DNA from: Chloroflexota bacterium
GTDB taxonomy: Bacteria > Chloroflexota > Anaerolineae > Aggregatilineales > Phototrophicaceae
Reading direction: 5' to 3'
Length of the DNA stretch: 64,000 bases
Assembly (NCBI GenBank): GCA_028873975.1
Contig: JAPPMO010000037.1
Location: 271-64,270, forward strand
Part shown: positions 8,859-16,960 of the stretch, one piece after another
Layout: every line of letters starts with the position of its first letter
How positions within the stretch are numbered: position 1 is the stretch's first letter
Program-made: the position numbers and the translations under genes
The notes under the pieces: model-generated
What the model was told of the DNA's origin: nothing
The model's database searches: none
The model's input: the letters and a program-made list of their open reading frames with translations, nothing else

Positions 8859-9280
8859 GCCCGTACCTCGAGAATCCGCTTCCGACTTCGACGTACTATA
8901 CCATTCTTCTGGCCATTGACGAATGCAAGTCGTCTTAACCCGGAGCAATCGCACCAGAATAAACATCGCCGCAACTTAGCCAAAGCAGGCTCAAATTTAA
9001 CCACCGAGGACACCGAGAAAAGCAAGTAAAATCAATGCTCTTGTCTTATTTCAAGAGGCGCTTTTGAACAGCAGATGAAGTTTCGCTGGCGACTTTGGCA
9101 TAGTCAGGCAACAAATTGTAAGGGCAATGTAGGGGCGAGCCAAGGCTCGCCCCTACCGCCGACTTTTATTTTGGAGTGCATTAGCATGACTTTGTTGGCA
9201 CTACTTCTGTGTCCTCTGTGGTTAAATTTTGGTTTGCTTTCAAGAGCCCGCGCAGACGGGCCATATAGTCGGGGGATTCT
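8859..9280. other. Intergenic, about 420 bp, repeat-rich
   Basis: No gene seen. It holds a copy of the ACCACCGAGGACACCGAG repeat at about 9000-9018, the 56-bp hairpin repeat at 9109-9164, and a reverse-oriented CTGTGTCCTCTGTGGTTAAA copy at about 9208-9227. It lies at the 3' end of the nuo operon. Confidence 0.6.
9109..9164 (+). repeat. 56-bp hairpin repeat, copy 1
   Basis: Core GTAGGGGCGAGCC-AA-GGCTCGCCCCTAC is a perfect inverted repeat with 13-bp arms. The left flank is CAACAAATTGTAAGGGCAAT and the right flank CGCCGACT. The same 56 bp, in opposite orientation and with about five changes, occurs at 40735-40790. Confidence 0.85.
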
Positions 9281-10114
9281 TTAGCCGCCGCTCCTGGCGG
9301 CGCGCTTCGCTTTGCGCTCGAGCGCTTTTCGTCGGCGCTCTTCGCGTTTGGCCTCGTCTTCGCTCCAGGGAGTCGCGCCTTCTGCGGACGCGGATGCGGC
9401 AGGCGCAGCCGTTGCCTCAGCGGCTGTCGAAGCCGCGGCCGGGGCGGCCTCAGCTTGTGGATTCTGCACTCGGGAACTGGCGCGGGGGCTGGCGCTGCCT
9501 CGACGCGCCTCCTTGGCGGCGTCTTTATGCTCCCAGGTGCCGCGAACCAGCATCTCTTCATAGGCGCGCGTCGGAGCAATGTCCCGCCAATATGAAGCGG
9601 GCTTGGAAAGCTTTTCCTTGTCATGAATGTGGTGGCTGGTGCGATCGTAACTGGCTAATTCGTAGTCGTGGTCCATCTTTATCGCGTCAAAGGGGCAATA
9701 CTCGGCGCAATAACCGCAGTTCATGCAGATGTCGATATCGATGAAAAATGCCTCAGGTTCCGGCACTGGCCGCCCGGTATCCGGGTCATTTCCGCGCACG
9801 ATCCAGATGCACTGCGGGGGACAAACTTTGGCGCAAATGCCGCAACTGGTGCACCAGTCCTTCCCGCTGCGGGTTGGGTGATCTTCGTCCTCGACAATCA
9901 GGAAGGGCACAAAGCGAAAGCGTTCCGGCACCGCCACTTTCTCATCGGGATACTGGACCGTGATGACGCCCTTGGCTGCAGTCCCTTGCCGGAGGCCAAA
10001 ATTGTCGGTCGCGTGCGAATACTTGCGCAAGCCATAGCGCAGGTCATCAACAAATGAGCCGACGAAGTGTCGCAAAGTCAGCATCAGTCCTTTTGCCAAA
10101 CCTGTTCCGTACAT
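9281..10114 (-). CDS. nuoI: NADH-quinone oxidoreductase subunit I (two 4Fe-4S ferredoxin)
   Basis: 277 residues. Two 4Fe-4S motifs are visible, CTSCGICAKVCPP and CMNCGYCAEYCPF, which carry clusters N6a/N6b between NuoB and NuoG in complex I. The start ATG has AGGAG 5 nt upstream. It is longer than usual: after about residue 205 it has an Ala/Glu-rich linker and a highly basic tail (PWSEDEAKREERRRKALERK...). The tail closely resembles the C-terminal tail of NuoB in the same operon. It is the last gene of iscX-nuoB-nuoCD-nuoI; the other nuo subunits are not in this window. Confidence 0.95.
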   Translation of the reverse strand: MYGTGLAKGLMLTLRHFVGSFVDDLRYGLRKYSHATDNFGLRQGTAAKGVITVQYPDEKVAVPERFRFVPFLIVEDEDHPTRSGKDWCTSCGICAKVCPPQCIWIVRGNDPDTGRPVPEPEAFFIDIDICMNCGYCAEYCPFDAIKMDHDYELASYDRTSHHIHDKEKLSKPASYWRDIAPTRAYEEMLVRGTWEHKDAAKEARRGSASPRASSRVQNPQAEAAPAAASTAAEATAAPAASASAEGATPWSEDEAKREERRRKALERKAKRAARSGG

Positions 10115-10182
10115 GTTTCTCTCCTAGGCTTGCCTTGGTCGCCGCTTTCTGCTGCCGAGCGGCTCTTTATGCCCTCTGCGCC

Positions 10183-12063
10183 CTAGCGATCGGTTTCCCC
10201 AAGTACAATATCAATGCTGCCCAGAATACCGACGATATCCGCCACCTTGTAACCGGCGCTCATCAAACCCATAGGCGTCAAATTGATGAAACTGGGCGCG
10301 CGCACATGGTAACGCCAGGGATTGGACGAGCCGCCCCTGCCGCCGGCCGAGACGACATAATAGCCCAACTCGCCTTTGCCGTTCTCGACGCGCCCGTAAG
10401 CCTCGCCGAAGGGAACGCGAGGCGCGTAGGCGCCCGGCTTCCCGTCAGCCCAGATTGATTCGCCCCGCGTCGCTTCCAGCCGCGGCAAAATCTGCTTGAG
10501 AATGCGCACGCTTTCCCGCAATTCGGTGACCCGCACCCGGTAACGGGCGTACATGTCGCCGTCTTCTTCCACCGCGACATCAAAGTCCAGTTCCGGGTAG
10601 ATACTGTAGGGATCGGCGCGGCGAACATCATAGGCAACGCCGCTGCCGCGCAGCAATGGTCCCGCCGCGCTGTAATTGATGGCGTCATCCGCGCTCAGGA
10701 TGCCCACGCCAATAGAGCGCTCCAGCAGAATCTCGTTCTGCGTCAAGAGCTGTTCCAATTCGTCAATGGTGCGCGGGATGCGTTCATTGACCATTTCGGT
10801 CAGGAACTGCATGGTGTTGTAATCGCGAACGCGATCGTTAGTCAGGTTGCTGACGCTCTTTATACGCTCCGGCAAATCAGCAAATAGACCGCCGAAACGC
10901 ATGTAATTGCACATCATGCGGCTGCCCGCCACCGCTTCGAAGAAATCAAGAATGCGTTCGCGTTCCTGTATGAAATACAGAACGGGTGTGAAGAAGGCGC
11001 CAATGTCATTCAACCAGAAGCCGATCGCCCACAAATGATTCACGATGCGGCTTAGCTCCACCATCATCACGCGAATCGCCTCGCAACGATAAGTCGGCGG
11101 ATTGTACTTCCTGCCCAGGCTCATCAATTGTTCGACAGCCAACACATAGCCATGGTTGTTGCCCATGCTGGAGATGTAATCAAGTCGATCCGTAAAGGGG
11201 ATGTTGTGCAGATAAGTATTGCGCTCGCCGATCTTTTCGTGGTTCCGGTGCAAATACCCCATGACCGGTTCCAACGAGGTCACGGTTTCGCCGTCAACCG
11301 TCAGCAACATACGGAAGACGCCATGCGTACTGGGATGATGCGGACCCATGTTCACGACCAGTTCGTTTGTCTCGAAGCCGTCTTTGTCCAATATACGCTC
11401 GACATCGACCCCCAACCCGAGCGAAGCGTATACCTCGCTCTCGGAAGTATCCATCAAGCGATTGAGGTCAATATCTTGCGGATAGGTCACATTTTTGCCG
11501 AAGACGTTCTTTTCTTCGGACCGGTGGACATGTCCGCCGGGCCAGCGATTATCAAACGGCTTCTGTTCTTCTTCGTAATAGGCTTCGCGCCAATCCTTGC
11601 GCATGGGATGACCGTGGAAACCCTCCCACATGAGAATCCGGCGCAGGTTCGGGTGGCCGGGAAATTTGATGCCGTATAGATCCCAAGCCTCGCGCTCTTG
11701 AAAATCAGCGCCGCGCCACAGGGATACCAGCGACGGAATCTCGGGATTATCACGTTCTGTCTGCGCTTTGAAGACCAGCGCGCCGCCGCCGCTCGTGCGG
11801 TAAGCGTGGTAAACCATCTCCATGTGATCGCCCGCGCCCAGGTAATCGACCGCGGTCGCGCTGGAAAGATAGTCGAAGCCAAGATCATCGCGTATCGCGC
11901 GGGCAACCTCAAGCAGCTTGCTCGCTTGCACAAGGACGCCCGAATATCCTTCGCGCTCGTCATCAGCGACTGCGTCGGGATGCTTTGACTTCAGATAGGC
12001 AATTGCGTCTTCAATTGAAACAGCGTTGACAACATCATCCGGTGCTAAAGCGGGGCTCGCCAT
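10183..12063 (-). CDS. nuoCD: Fused NADH-quinone oxidoreductase subunits C and D
   Basis: 626 residues. The N-terminal ~190 residues are NuoC (30-kDa subunit: FQEREAWDLYGIKFPGHPNL), joined by a ~40-residue linker to NuoD (49-kDa: NMGPHHPSTHGVFRMLL, MGYLHRNHEKIGE, ending in SIDIVLGETDR). NuoD forms the quinone site of complex I with NuoB, and the quinone-site region is intact (GPHHPSTHG). C-D fusion is known in several bacterial groups. It starts 6 nt after the nuoB stop with GAGGA from the end of nuoB as SD, indicating translational coupling. Confidence 0.96.
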   Translation of the reverse strand: MASPALAPDDVVNAVSIEDAIAYLKSKHPDAVADDEREGYSGVLVQASKLLEVARAIRDDLGFDYLSSATAVDYLGAGDHMEMVYHAYRTSGGGALVFKAQTERDNPEIPSLVSLWRGADFQEREAWDLYGIKFPGHPNLRRILMWEGFHGHPMRKDWREAYYEEEQKPFDNRWPGGHVHRSEEKNVFGKNVTYPQDIDLNRLMDTSESEVYASLGLGVDVERILDKDGFETNELVVNMGPHHPSTHGVFRMLLTVDGETVTSLEPVMGYLHRNHEKIGERNTYLHNIPFTDRLDYISSMGNNHGYVLAVEQLMSLGRKYNPPTYRCEAIRVMMVELSRIVNHLWAIGFWLNDIGAFFTPVLYFIQERERILDFFEAVAGSRMMCNYMRFGGLFADLPERIKSVSNLTNDRVRDYNTMQFLTEMVNERIPRTIDELEQLLTQNEILLERSIGVGILSADDAINYSAAGPLLRGSGVAYDVRRADPYSIYPELDFDVAVEEDGDMYARYRVRVTELRESVRILKQILPRLEATRGESIWADGKPGAYAPRVPFGEAYGRVENGKGELGYYVVSAGGRGGSSNPWRYHVRAPSFINLTPMGLMSAGYKVADIVGILGSIDIVLGETDR

Positions 12064-12069
12064 ATTGCG

Positions 12070-12954
12070 CTATTCCTCTTCTGCTTCCGCCGCCCGGCGC
12101 GTAGCGCGAACCGCTTTTCTTGCCAGGGCGCGCAGGCGACGTTTTTCACGGATCTCTTCGGCTTCTGTCCAGGGATTCCCGCCAGTGGGCAGCACAAAAC
12201 TGAGAGCGTCTTCGGAAATCGCCGCGCTCGCGGCGCCAGCAGCCTCCGCAGTCTCCACCTTCGCTGCGACCAGTTGCGTCCCGCTGGGCAATTCGCGCTG
12301 GCCGACCAGAGCCATATCGTCAGCCGCCGCTTCGGCTTGACGCCGAATCATATCCATCTGACGCGGATCAATGATGTCGGGACCCAATACGGGAACGGGA
12401 GTTGGTTCGGCAGGTCCGATGCCATACCAGGGCACGTCATCGCCATTGGCGATGCTCTGACCGTCGATTTTCCGTTGCAGCGCGATCATGCCAAAGAGCA
12501 GCGCTTGGGGCGTTGGCGGGCAGCCGGGCACATAGACATCGACCGGCAGATATTTGTCAATGCCGGATACGACGTTGTAGCCCTCTTTGAAGGGACCACC
12601 CCCGCTCGCGCAAGCGCCCATGGCCAACACGTATTTGGGTTCCGGCATCTGGTTATACAAGCGCACAATCGGCACGACCATCTTTTTGGTGACGGTGCCG
12701 GAAACGATCATCAAATCCGCTTGACGTGGAGTCGCCCGCATCACCTCGAAACCGAATCGGGAAAAATCGAAGCGAGAAGACGCGGTAGCGATCATTTCGA
12801 TTGCGCAGCAGGCCAAGCCAAACAGCATGGGCCACATGGAATTGCGCCGTCCCCAGTTATACAGCTGGCTGAGGCTGGTGATCGCGATATTGTTTTCCAA
12901 TTCGGCGGGAACGGGAAACTCGGTTCGCTCTAACTCTTGCAGGTTCAAGTCCAT
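12070..12954 (-). CDS. nuoB: NADH-quinone oxidoreductase subunit B with long C-terminal extension
   Basis: 294 residues. The PSST fold ligates cluster N2, with LACCAIEM (tandem Cys), GACASGGG and [11 protein letters not shown] supplying the ligands. Bacterial NuoB is typically 160-220 residues; here the conserved part ends near residue 175. About 120 further residues follow: a Pro/Val-rich segment, an Ala-rich linker, then [20 protein letters not shown]..., a basic helical tail matching that of NuoI. The ATG abuts the iscX stop (TAGATG). Confidence 0.96.
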   Translation of the reverse strand: MDLNLQELERTEFPVPAELENNIAITSLSQLYNWGRRNSMWPMLFGLACCAIEMIATASSRFDFSRFGFEVMRATPRQADLMIVSGTVTKKMVVPIVRLYNQMPEPKYVLAMGACASGGGPFKEGYNVVSGIDKYLPVDVYVPGCPPTPQALLFGMIALQRKIDGQSIANGDDVPWYGIGPAEPTPVPVLGPDIIDPRQMDMIRRQAEAAADDMALVGQRELPSGTQLVAAKVETAEAAGAASAAISEDALSFVLPTGGNPWTEAEEIREKRRLRALARKAVRATRRAAEAEEE

Positions 12955-13167
12955 CTAGTCACCGATCTCCTCGTACCATTCACGCAGAATCGCTCGCAAA
13001 ATCGCGTCATTGACCAACTCGGGGTCATCGGAAAAACCGGGCAAGGCAACAATGCGCGCGTTCAGGTCATCCAGCGACATATCTTCCAAGACAGCATTGG
13101 GATACAGATCTCTCAATGCCAAAACGATTTCGTAGGTCGCATCCCAATCCAGGCGCTGGCCGCTCAT
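12955..13167 (-). CDS. iscX: IscX-like Fe-S assembly accessory protein
   Basis: 70 residues, aligning along its length with E. coli IscX/YfhJ by eye: LDWDATYEIVLALRDLYPN, GFSDDPELVNDAILRAILRE and the acidic WYEEIGD end. IscX is a small acidic iron-binding modulator of IscS/IscU. The ATG at 13167 is chosen over a TTG two codons upstream; AGG lies 7 nt before it. It heads the operon and its stop touches the nuoB start. In E. coli iscX closes the isc operon; here it leads a complex I operon, suggesting local help in loading the N2/N6 clusters. Confidence 0.82.
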   Translation of the reverse strand: MSGQRLDWDATYEIVLALRDLYPNAVLEDMSLDDLNARIVALPGFSDDPELVNDAILRAILREWYEEIGD

Positions 13168-13309
13168 GACCAACCTATTCTAACACGGCAACGCGTTTGC
13201 GCTCACTCAAAGAAGCGCCAAATGCAGAAGCTTTCAAGAGATATTCCAGTATTCGGCAAGCCCTTTGCCTCGCATTGGCAATCATGCCGTTTCGCAGAAT
13301 CGTGCAGCA

Positions 13310-13338
13310 AGTATAAAGAGCGCGAAGGAGATTGTCAA
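13310..13338 (-). promoter_or_regulatory. Sigma-70-type promoter of the iscX-nuo operon
   Basis: Minus strand: TTGACA, a 17-bp spacer, then TATACT. The -35 is perfect and the -10 is 5/6. Predicted transcription start is near 13303, leaving a 5' UTR of about 135 nt before iscX. Confidence 0.8.
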
Positions 13339-13769
13339 GAATTTCACAATCGCCGGGCGCATTTCAGATTATTGGCAATTAACCACCGAGGACACCTACG
13401 CGACCCGCTGAAACGCCCGCAAACAGAAATGATCTTTTGTATTTCTCTGTGCGCTCAGTAGAACCAAGTTAATCATGCGAATTCTGCGGGACATTCCAAC
13501 TTCAATGTCGAGTCACCCTTCCCTGATGATTCGGGATACTTCCCCCGTGAGGCGGGGGACCGAGGGGGCACAAGCCGGGGATGGGGTAGAAAAGCGGCGT
13601 TTTCGCAATTCTCATTACTTACTTGGAACTACTTCTGTGGCTCTGTGGTGAATTTTCAGTTTGTTCGTCGCATCGTTCTACCAGATACCATTTTTGATGC
13701 GCTTGCGTTTCAGTCAAACCACGCTTATAATCCCTAATCAATCGAGTCAGAGGCTTTTGGTAAATTGAC
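13339..13769. other. Intergenic repeats between the nuo promoter and the coiled-coil gene
   Basis: No gene found. It contains an AACCACCGAGGACACC repeat at about 13380-13395, the 85-bp G-rich repeat at 13511-13594, and an ACTACTTCTGTGGCTCTGTGG copy at about 13628-13648. Confidence 0.5.
13511..13594 (+). repeat. 85-bp dispersed repeat, copy 1
   Basis: Runs from GAGTCACCCTTCCCTGATG to GCCGGGGATGGGGTAGAAA, with an internal CCCCCGTGAGGCGGGGG hairpin. It matches 28693-28777 in opposite orientation with only about four differences by eye. Confidence 0.85.
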
Positions 13770-14378
13770 ATGGCGGAAAACGACCCCATCTTGGAACAGC
13801 GCGTCGAAGCATTGGAGCAATTTTCCCAGACTCGCGTTGTCGAGCAAGTGGGCGACTTGACTGAGCGCGTCTCCAGCTTGGAAAGCGCGCGGACGGCGGA
13901 AAACCCCTACTTGGCGAGCAAGTCCGATATTGTTCGGCTTGAAGCCCAGCATAAAGCCACGCAAGAGCAGATTGCCGCCCAGTCTGAGCAATTTAACAAA
14001 GACCTTAAAGCCCAGTCCGAGCAATTTCACATAGCCCTCAATGCCCAAAGCGAAATGTTCAACACGCGGCTTGACGCTCAATCCGAGCAATTTCACAGAG
14101 ACCTTAATGCCCAAAGCGAAGTGTTCAACACGCGGCTTGACGCCCAATCCGAGCAATTTCACAGAGACTTGCAATCCTTGTCCGAACGGGTTGACAGGCA
14201 GTTCAAAGCCCAATCCGAAGACTTTGACAGCAGGCAGAAGGCGCAGACCGAGCAGTTGCGGCGGGAATGGGAAGAGCGGATAAACAAGCTGATTTCCTGG
14301 ATGGTCGTCGCGATTATCTCCTTCATTGGCACTGCCGTCGCCTTTGCTGCTTTGATACTCAACCGCCTGCCCGTTTGA
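13770..14378 (+). CDS. Tail-anchored coiled-coil protein with 11-residue repeats
   Basis: 202 residues, not recognised as a named family. Residues 1-65 are Glu/Leu-rich. Residues about 66-165 are consecutive 11-residue units such as LDAQSEQFHRD and LNAQSEMFNTR, a hendecad pattern expected to form a right-handed coiled coil. Near the C-terminus is one membrane segment (ISWMVVAIISFIGTAVAFAA) followed by ILNRLPV, so most of the protein would face the cytoplasm from a C-terminal anchor. The SD is weak (GAGG 16 nt upstream). Neighbours are repeats and the FN3 protein. Confidence 0.75.
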   Translation: MAENDPILEQRVEALEQFSQTRVVEQVGDLTERVSSLESARTAENPYLASKSDIVRLEAQHKATQEQIAAQSEQFNKDLKAQSEQFHIALNAQSEMFNTRLDAQSEQFHRDLNAQSEVFNTRLDAQSEQFHRDLQSLSERVDRQFKAQSEDFDSRQKAQTEQLRREWEERINKLISWMVVAIISFIGTAVAFAALILNRLPV

Positions 14379-14481
14379 AAGAGCGCTTGTCATGCCAGCA
14401 CCTCGCTCGCTTGATTCAGGGAGATCAATCATGAACAAGACCAGCTGCGCCGCGCATTTTCATAAATATTACTTAATATTA

Positions 14482-14493
14482 CCCCCCCCCCCC
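14482..14493 (+). repeat. Homopolymer of 12 C residues at the 5' end of the FN3 gene
   Basis: Twelve consecutive C follow TTAATATTA. An ATG at 14431 opens a frame (MNKTSCAAHFH...) that enters the tract and hits TAA at 14506. The FN3 gene's signal-peptide frame (LILRCCFLASLSLFTLPSQA) begins just after the tract in another frame, with no canonical start codon. A tract of 13 or 10 C would join the two. This could be a phase-variable switch or an assembly/sequencing miscount. Confidence 0.75.
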
Positions 14494-14696
14494 GAATATA
14501 TGTTCTAATCCTGCGCTGCTGTTTTCTCGCTTCGCTTAGCCTCTTCACCCTGCCATCGCAAGCCCAAAACGCCCCGCCCAAGCCCACTAGCGTCTCCGCC
14601 AGCAACGTCACCAACGACAGCATCACCATAACCTGGACTAAATCGCCCGGCGCCACCAGCTACGAAGTCCGCTACAATCCCGATCCACATGATTTC

Positions 14697-15785
14697 GTGG
14701 ACTATTTCGATGTCGGCGATGTCGAAAGCTATACTTTTACCGGGCTCACCGCCGATAGAGCATACACCATGAACCTCCGCGCCAAAAACGCCAACGGCGT
14801 TTCCAGCCGTGTGGTCGTCCAAGCTACCACTTTAGATGGCCTAAACAAAGTTCCAAGCATACCAGACGAACTTGTCTATAGCAGCTTCACGCATAACAGC
14901 GTGACCGTGACGTGGACCAAAGTCGCTGGCGCCACCAGTTACGAAGTAATGATGCGTTTATCCAATAACACTGAATGGACTGATGTCGGCGATGTCTCCA
15001 CATTCACCATTCGCGGTCTCGCCCCCAATACCTTCCAAGATCATCCTGCAGTTCGCTCCAAAAATGCCTTCGGCGTAAGCGTGGGACGAACGCCTGTAAT
15101 GAGCAGAATTACTACCCTGCCCGCGCCGCCAGCCCAAGATGACGGTGATGAGGATGATGGTGATGAGGAAGATGACATGCCGCCGCGCATTCCAGCGCCC
15201 ACCCCAACCCGCGTCAAAGACAGCCTCAATCACCTGCCGCCGGGCATCCAGGTCAGCAACTGGGTCGATGGCGCCCAAGGCAAGCGGATTGATCATGTCG
15301 GCGTGGGCAGAGCCGATCTCACCGAGCAGGGCATCCTCGACGCCGTCGATGTCTATGGCTATGTCACGCCCGGCGTCGAGGTCTGCTTCGACCAGCCGGG
15401 GCGCATCGTCTTCCTCGACGCTGCCTACGCGCCGCGCCGGCTCGCCAACCTGCCAGCCTATCAGCGCGATGGCATGACCTGCGCTGCCATCGACCGCGGC
15501 GGCGCCGTCATCTTGCTGCAAAGCGACAGCCCGCCGCCGGTATCGCAAAGCAGTCAAGCGGAGCCAACTCAGCCGCAAAGCATGAGCGACTGCGAGGCGC
15601 AGCCCTGGGCCAACCTCAAGTTCCGCCAAAGCCCGCCCGACGGCTTGGTCCTCGGCGTGACCGGCGCCAGAGACTGGCTGCCCGCCAGCGAGCAGCGCCA
15701 GGGCTATTTCAAAGTCCGCCTGTGGGGGCGCGAGGGCTGGATCAGCGGCGATTATGTCTACCTGCGCGGGGATTGCGGGGTTTGA
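14697..15785 (+). CDS. Secreted fibronectin type III / SH3-like protein, 5' end out of frame
   Basis: The first canonical in-frame start is GTG 14697, but homology-like sequence extends upstream without stops to 14466: a signal peptide (LRCCFLASLSLFTLPSQAQ) and the first strands of an FN3 domain (SVSASNVTNDSITITWTK). The true gene probably starts at ATG 14431, interrupted by the poly-C tract. Two FN3 domains follow (GATSYEVRY... and GATSYEVMM...), then an acidic Asp/Glu linker, a Pro-rich segment, a middle domain (HVGVGRADLTEQGILDAVDV) and a C-terminal bacterial SH3-like domain (LKFRQSPPDG...YFKVRLWGREGWISGDYV). The likely site is extracellular or wall-associated, in binding. Function is not known. 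Confidence 0.78.
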   Translation: MDYFDVGDVESYTFTGLTADRAYTMNLRAKNANGVSSRVVVQATTLDGLNKVPSIPDELVYSSFTHNSVTVTWTKVAGATSYEVMMRLSNNTEWTDVGDVSTFTIRGLAPNTFQDHPAVRSKNAFGVSVGRTPVMSRITTLPAPPAQDDGDEDDGDEEDDMPPRIPAPTPTRVKDSLNHLPPGIQVSNWVDGAQGKRIDHVGVGRADLTEQGILDAVDVYGYVTPGVEVCFDQPGRIVFLDAAYAPRRLANLPAYQRDGMTCAAIDRGGAVILLQSDSPPPVSQSSQAEPTQPQSMSDCEAQPWANLKFRQSPPDGLVLGVTGARDWLPASEQRQGYFKVRLWGREGWISGDYVYLRGDCGV

Positions 15786-15884
15786 GGCGCGACGTCGAAC
15801 CTTGTCGCGTCCCTTTAAGTGAATGTCAGCAAAAATCGCTTGACTTGCCAATAATCTGAAATGCGCCCACAATCGCCGCGCAAG

Positions 15885-16826
15885 TCATTCGGCCTGAATA
15901 ACAATGGAACCACGACGGTCAACCCGGGTGGATAGCGCCCGTGATTCAAGTTCTCTGTCGCTGTAAACTTTCTTCATGGCACCGGCGACTCTATCCGCCA
16001 CTGACTTCGCATCGCAGAGCGCGCAGAGCGTCGGTCCGGCGCCGCCGATAAAGACGGCTAAGGCGCCGCCCGCTTTCGCTGCCTTGCGAACATCCTGCAA
16101 ATGCGGCATCAAGCTGGCGCGCGCCGGCTCCGCAACGAGATCGCCTTCCATCGCGTCGGCCAGCGCCTGCAAGTCGCCGCGGTGCAAAGCATCAATTAAA
16201 CGCGCGACTTTGCCGGTCTGATGGATGAGAGTCGGCAAACTGACATGCGAGGGCATCACGGCGCGGGCTTCGGCAGTGGGAATCGCGATCTCTGGCGTAA
16301 CCAAAGCCAGGTGCAAGTTTTCGGGGATCGGCAATGGCTGGATGGCCTCAACTGTAATCCCGGCAACCAGCGTGATGCCCCCCAGCAGACAGGGCGCTAC
16401 ATTGTCCGCATGATAGCCGCTCACCAGCGCTTCGCCTTCCAAACAGAATGGCAGCAGTTGCTCGCGGCTGAATGGTTCGCCATATAGCTTGTTTAATGCG
16501 ACAACCGTGACCACAGCGCTTGCGGCGCTGCTCCCGACACCGCTGGATAACGGCAAGCCCTTAAAGATCTCAATGCGCAAGCCTCGTGTTTCTTCCATGT
16601 GATCCAGGAAGGCGCTGGCGGAAACGGATGCGACATTCTTTTCGGGATCGCGCGGCAGCTTGCCAGCGTCTCCTTCAATCTTGCTTATGAGGATCTTTGG
16701 CGAGTCTTGGAATTCGACGATGGCGCGGTCGCCCATGCCTTCTAAAGCCAGTCCCAGAATATCGAAGCCGACGCCGAGGTTCGCAACGGTGGCCGGCGCA
16801 AAGGCTTCGGCTCTGGAAAATGACAT
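15885..16826 (-). CDS. thrB: Homoserine kinase
   Basis: 313 residues, a GHMP-family kinase phosphorylating L-homoserine to O-phosphohomoserine, the branch-point substrate for ThrC and for plant-type cystathionine gamma-synthase. Visible: an N-terminal strand (APATVANLGVGFDILGLAL), the GHMP ATP loop PLSSGVGSSAASAVV near residue 90, and the C-terminal motif AVFIGGAGPTLCAL. It is divergent from thrC across a 134-bp gap that holds a copy of the 90-bp dispersed repeat. Confidence 0.95.
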   Translation of the reverse strand: MSFSRAEAFAPATVANLGVGFDILGLALEGMGDRAIVEFQDSPKILISKIEGDAGKLPRDPEKNVASVSASAFLDHMEETRGLRIEIFKGLPLSSGVGSSAASAVVTVVALNKLYGEPFSREQLLPFCLEGEALVSGYHADNVAPCLLGGITLVAGITVEAIQPLPIPENLHLALVTPEIAIPTAEARAVMPSHVSLPTLIHQTGKVARLIDALHRGDLQALADAMEGDLVAEPARASLMPHLQDVRKAAKAGGALAVFIGGAGPTLCALCDAKSVADRVAGAMKKVYSDRELESRALSTRVDRRGSIVIQAE

Positions 16827-16850
16827 GAAGGATCGCTATCCTTGCCTTTT

Positions 16851-16940
16851 GATAAACCGCGTCCCTCATGCGGCGAGGGGGCTTATTTGTTCGCGCGCGG
16901 CAGATTTTTTTGTCGGTTACGCGCCGAGCGGCTGCGGTTT
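16851..16940 (+). repeat. About 90-bp dispersed repeat, copy between thrB and thrC
   Basis: Begins AAACCGCGTCCCTCATGCGGCGAG, continues through a GCGCGCGGCAGA stretch and ends TCGGTTACGCGCCGAGCGGCT. It shares this layout with copies at about 43608-43728, 54265-54350 and 63020-63114, and the core with 58050-58078 (minus). Confidence 0.8.
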
Positions 16941-16960
16941 CGTAACGAGAGGTCGACCGA

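Noticed and set aside
13734..14438. 234-codon minus ORF opposite the coiled-coil gene
   Set aside because: Its Leu/Gly/Val-rich repeats mirror the hendecad repeats; no SD or domain, while the plus frame has a sensible coiled coil and membrane anchor.
15786..15830. Possible intrinsic terminator after the FN3 gene (CGCGAC...GTCGCG)
   Set aside because: Only a 6-bp stem and no proper U-run (CCCTTTAAG); too weak to list.
14958..15872. 304-codon minus ORF opposite the FN3 gene
   Set aside because: No recognisable motif; the plus strand encodes FN3 and SH3-like domains.
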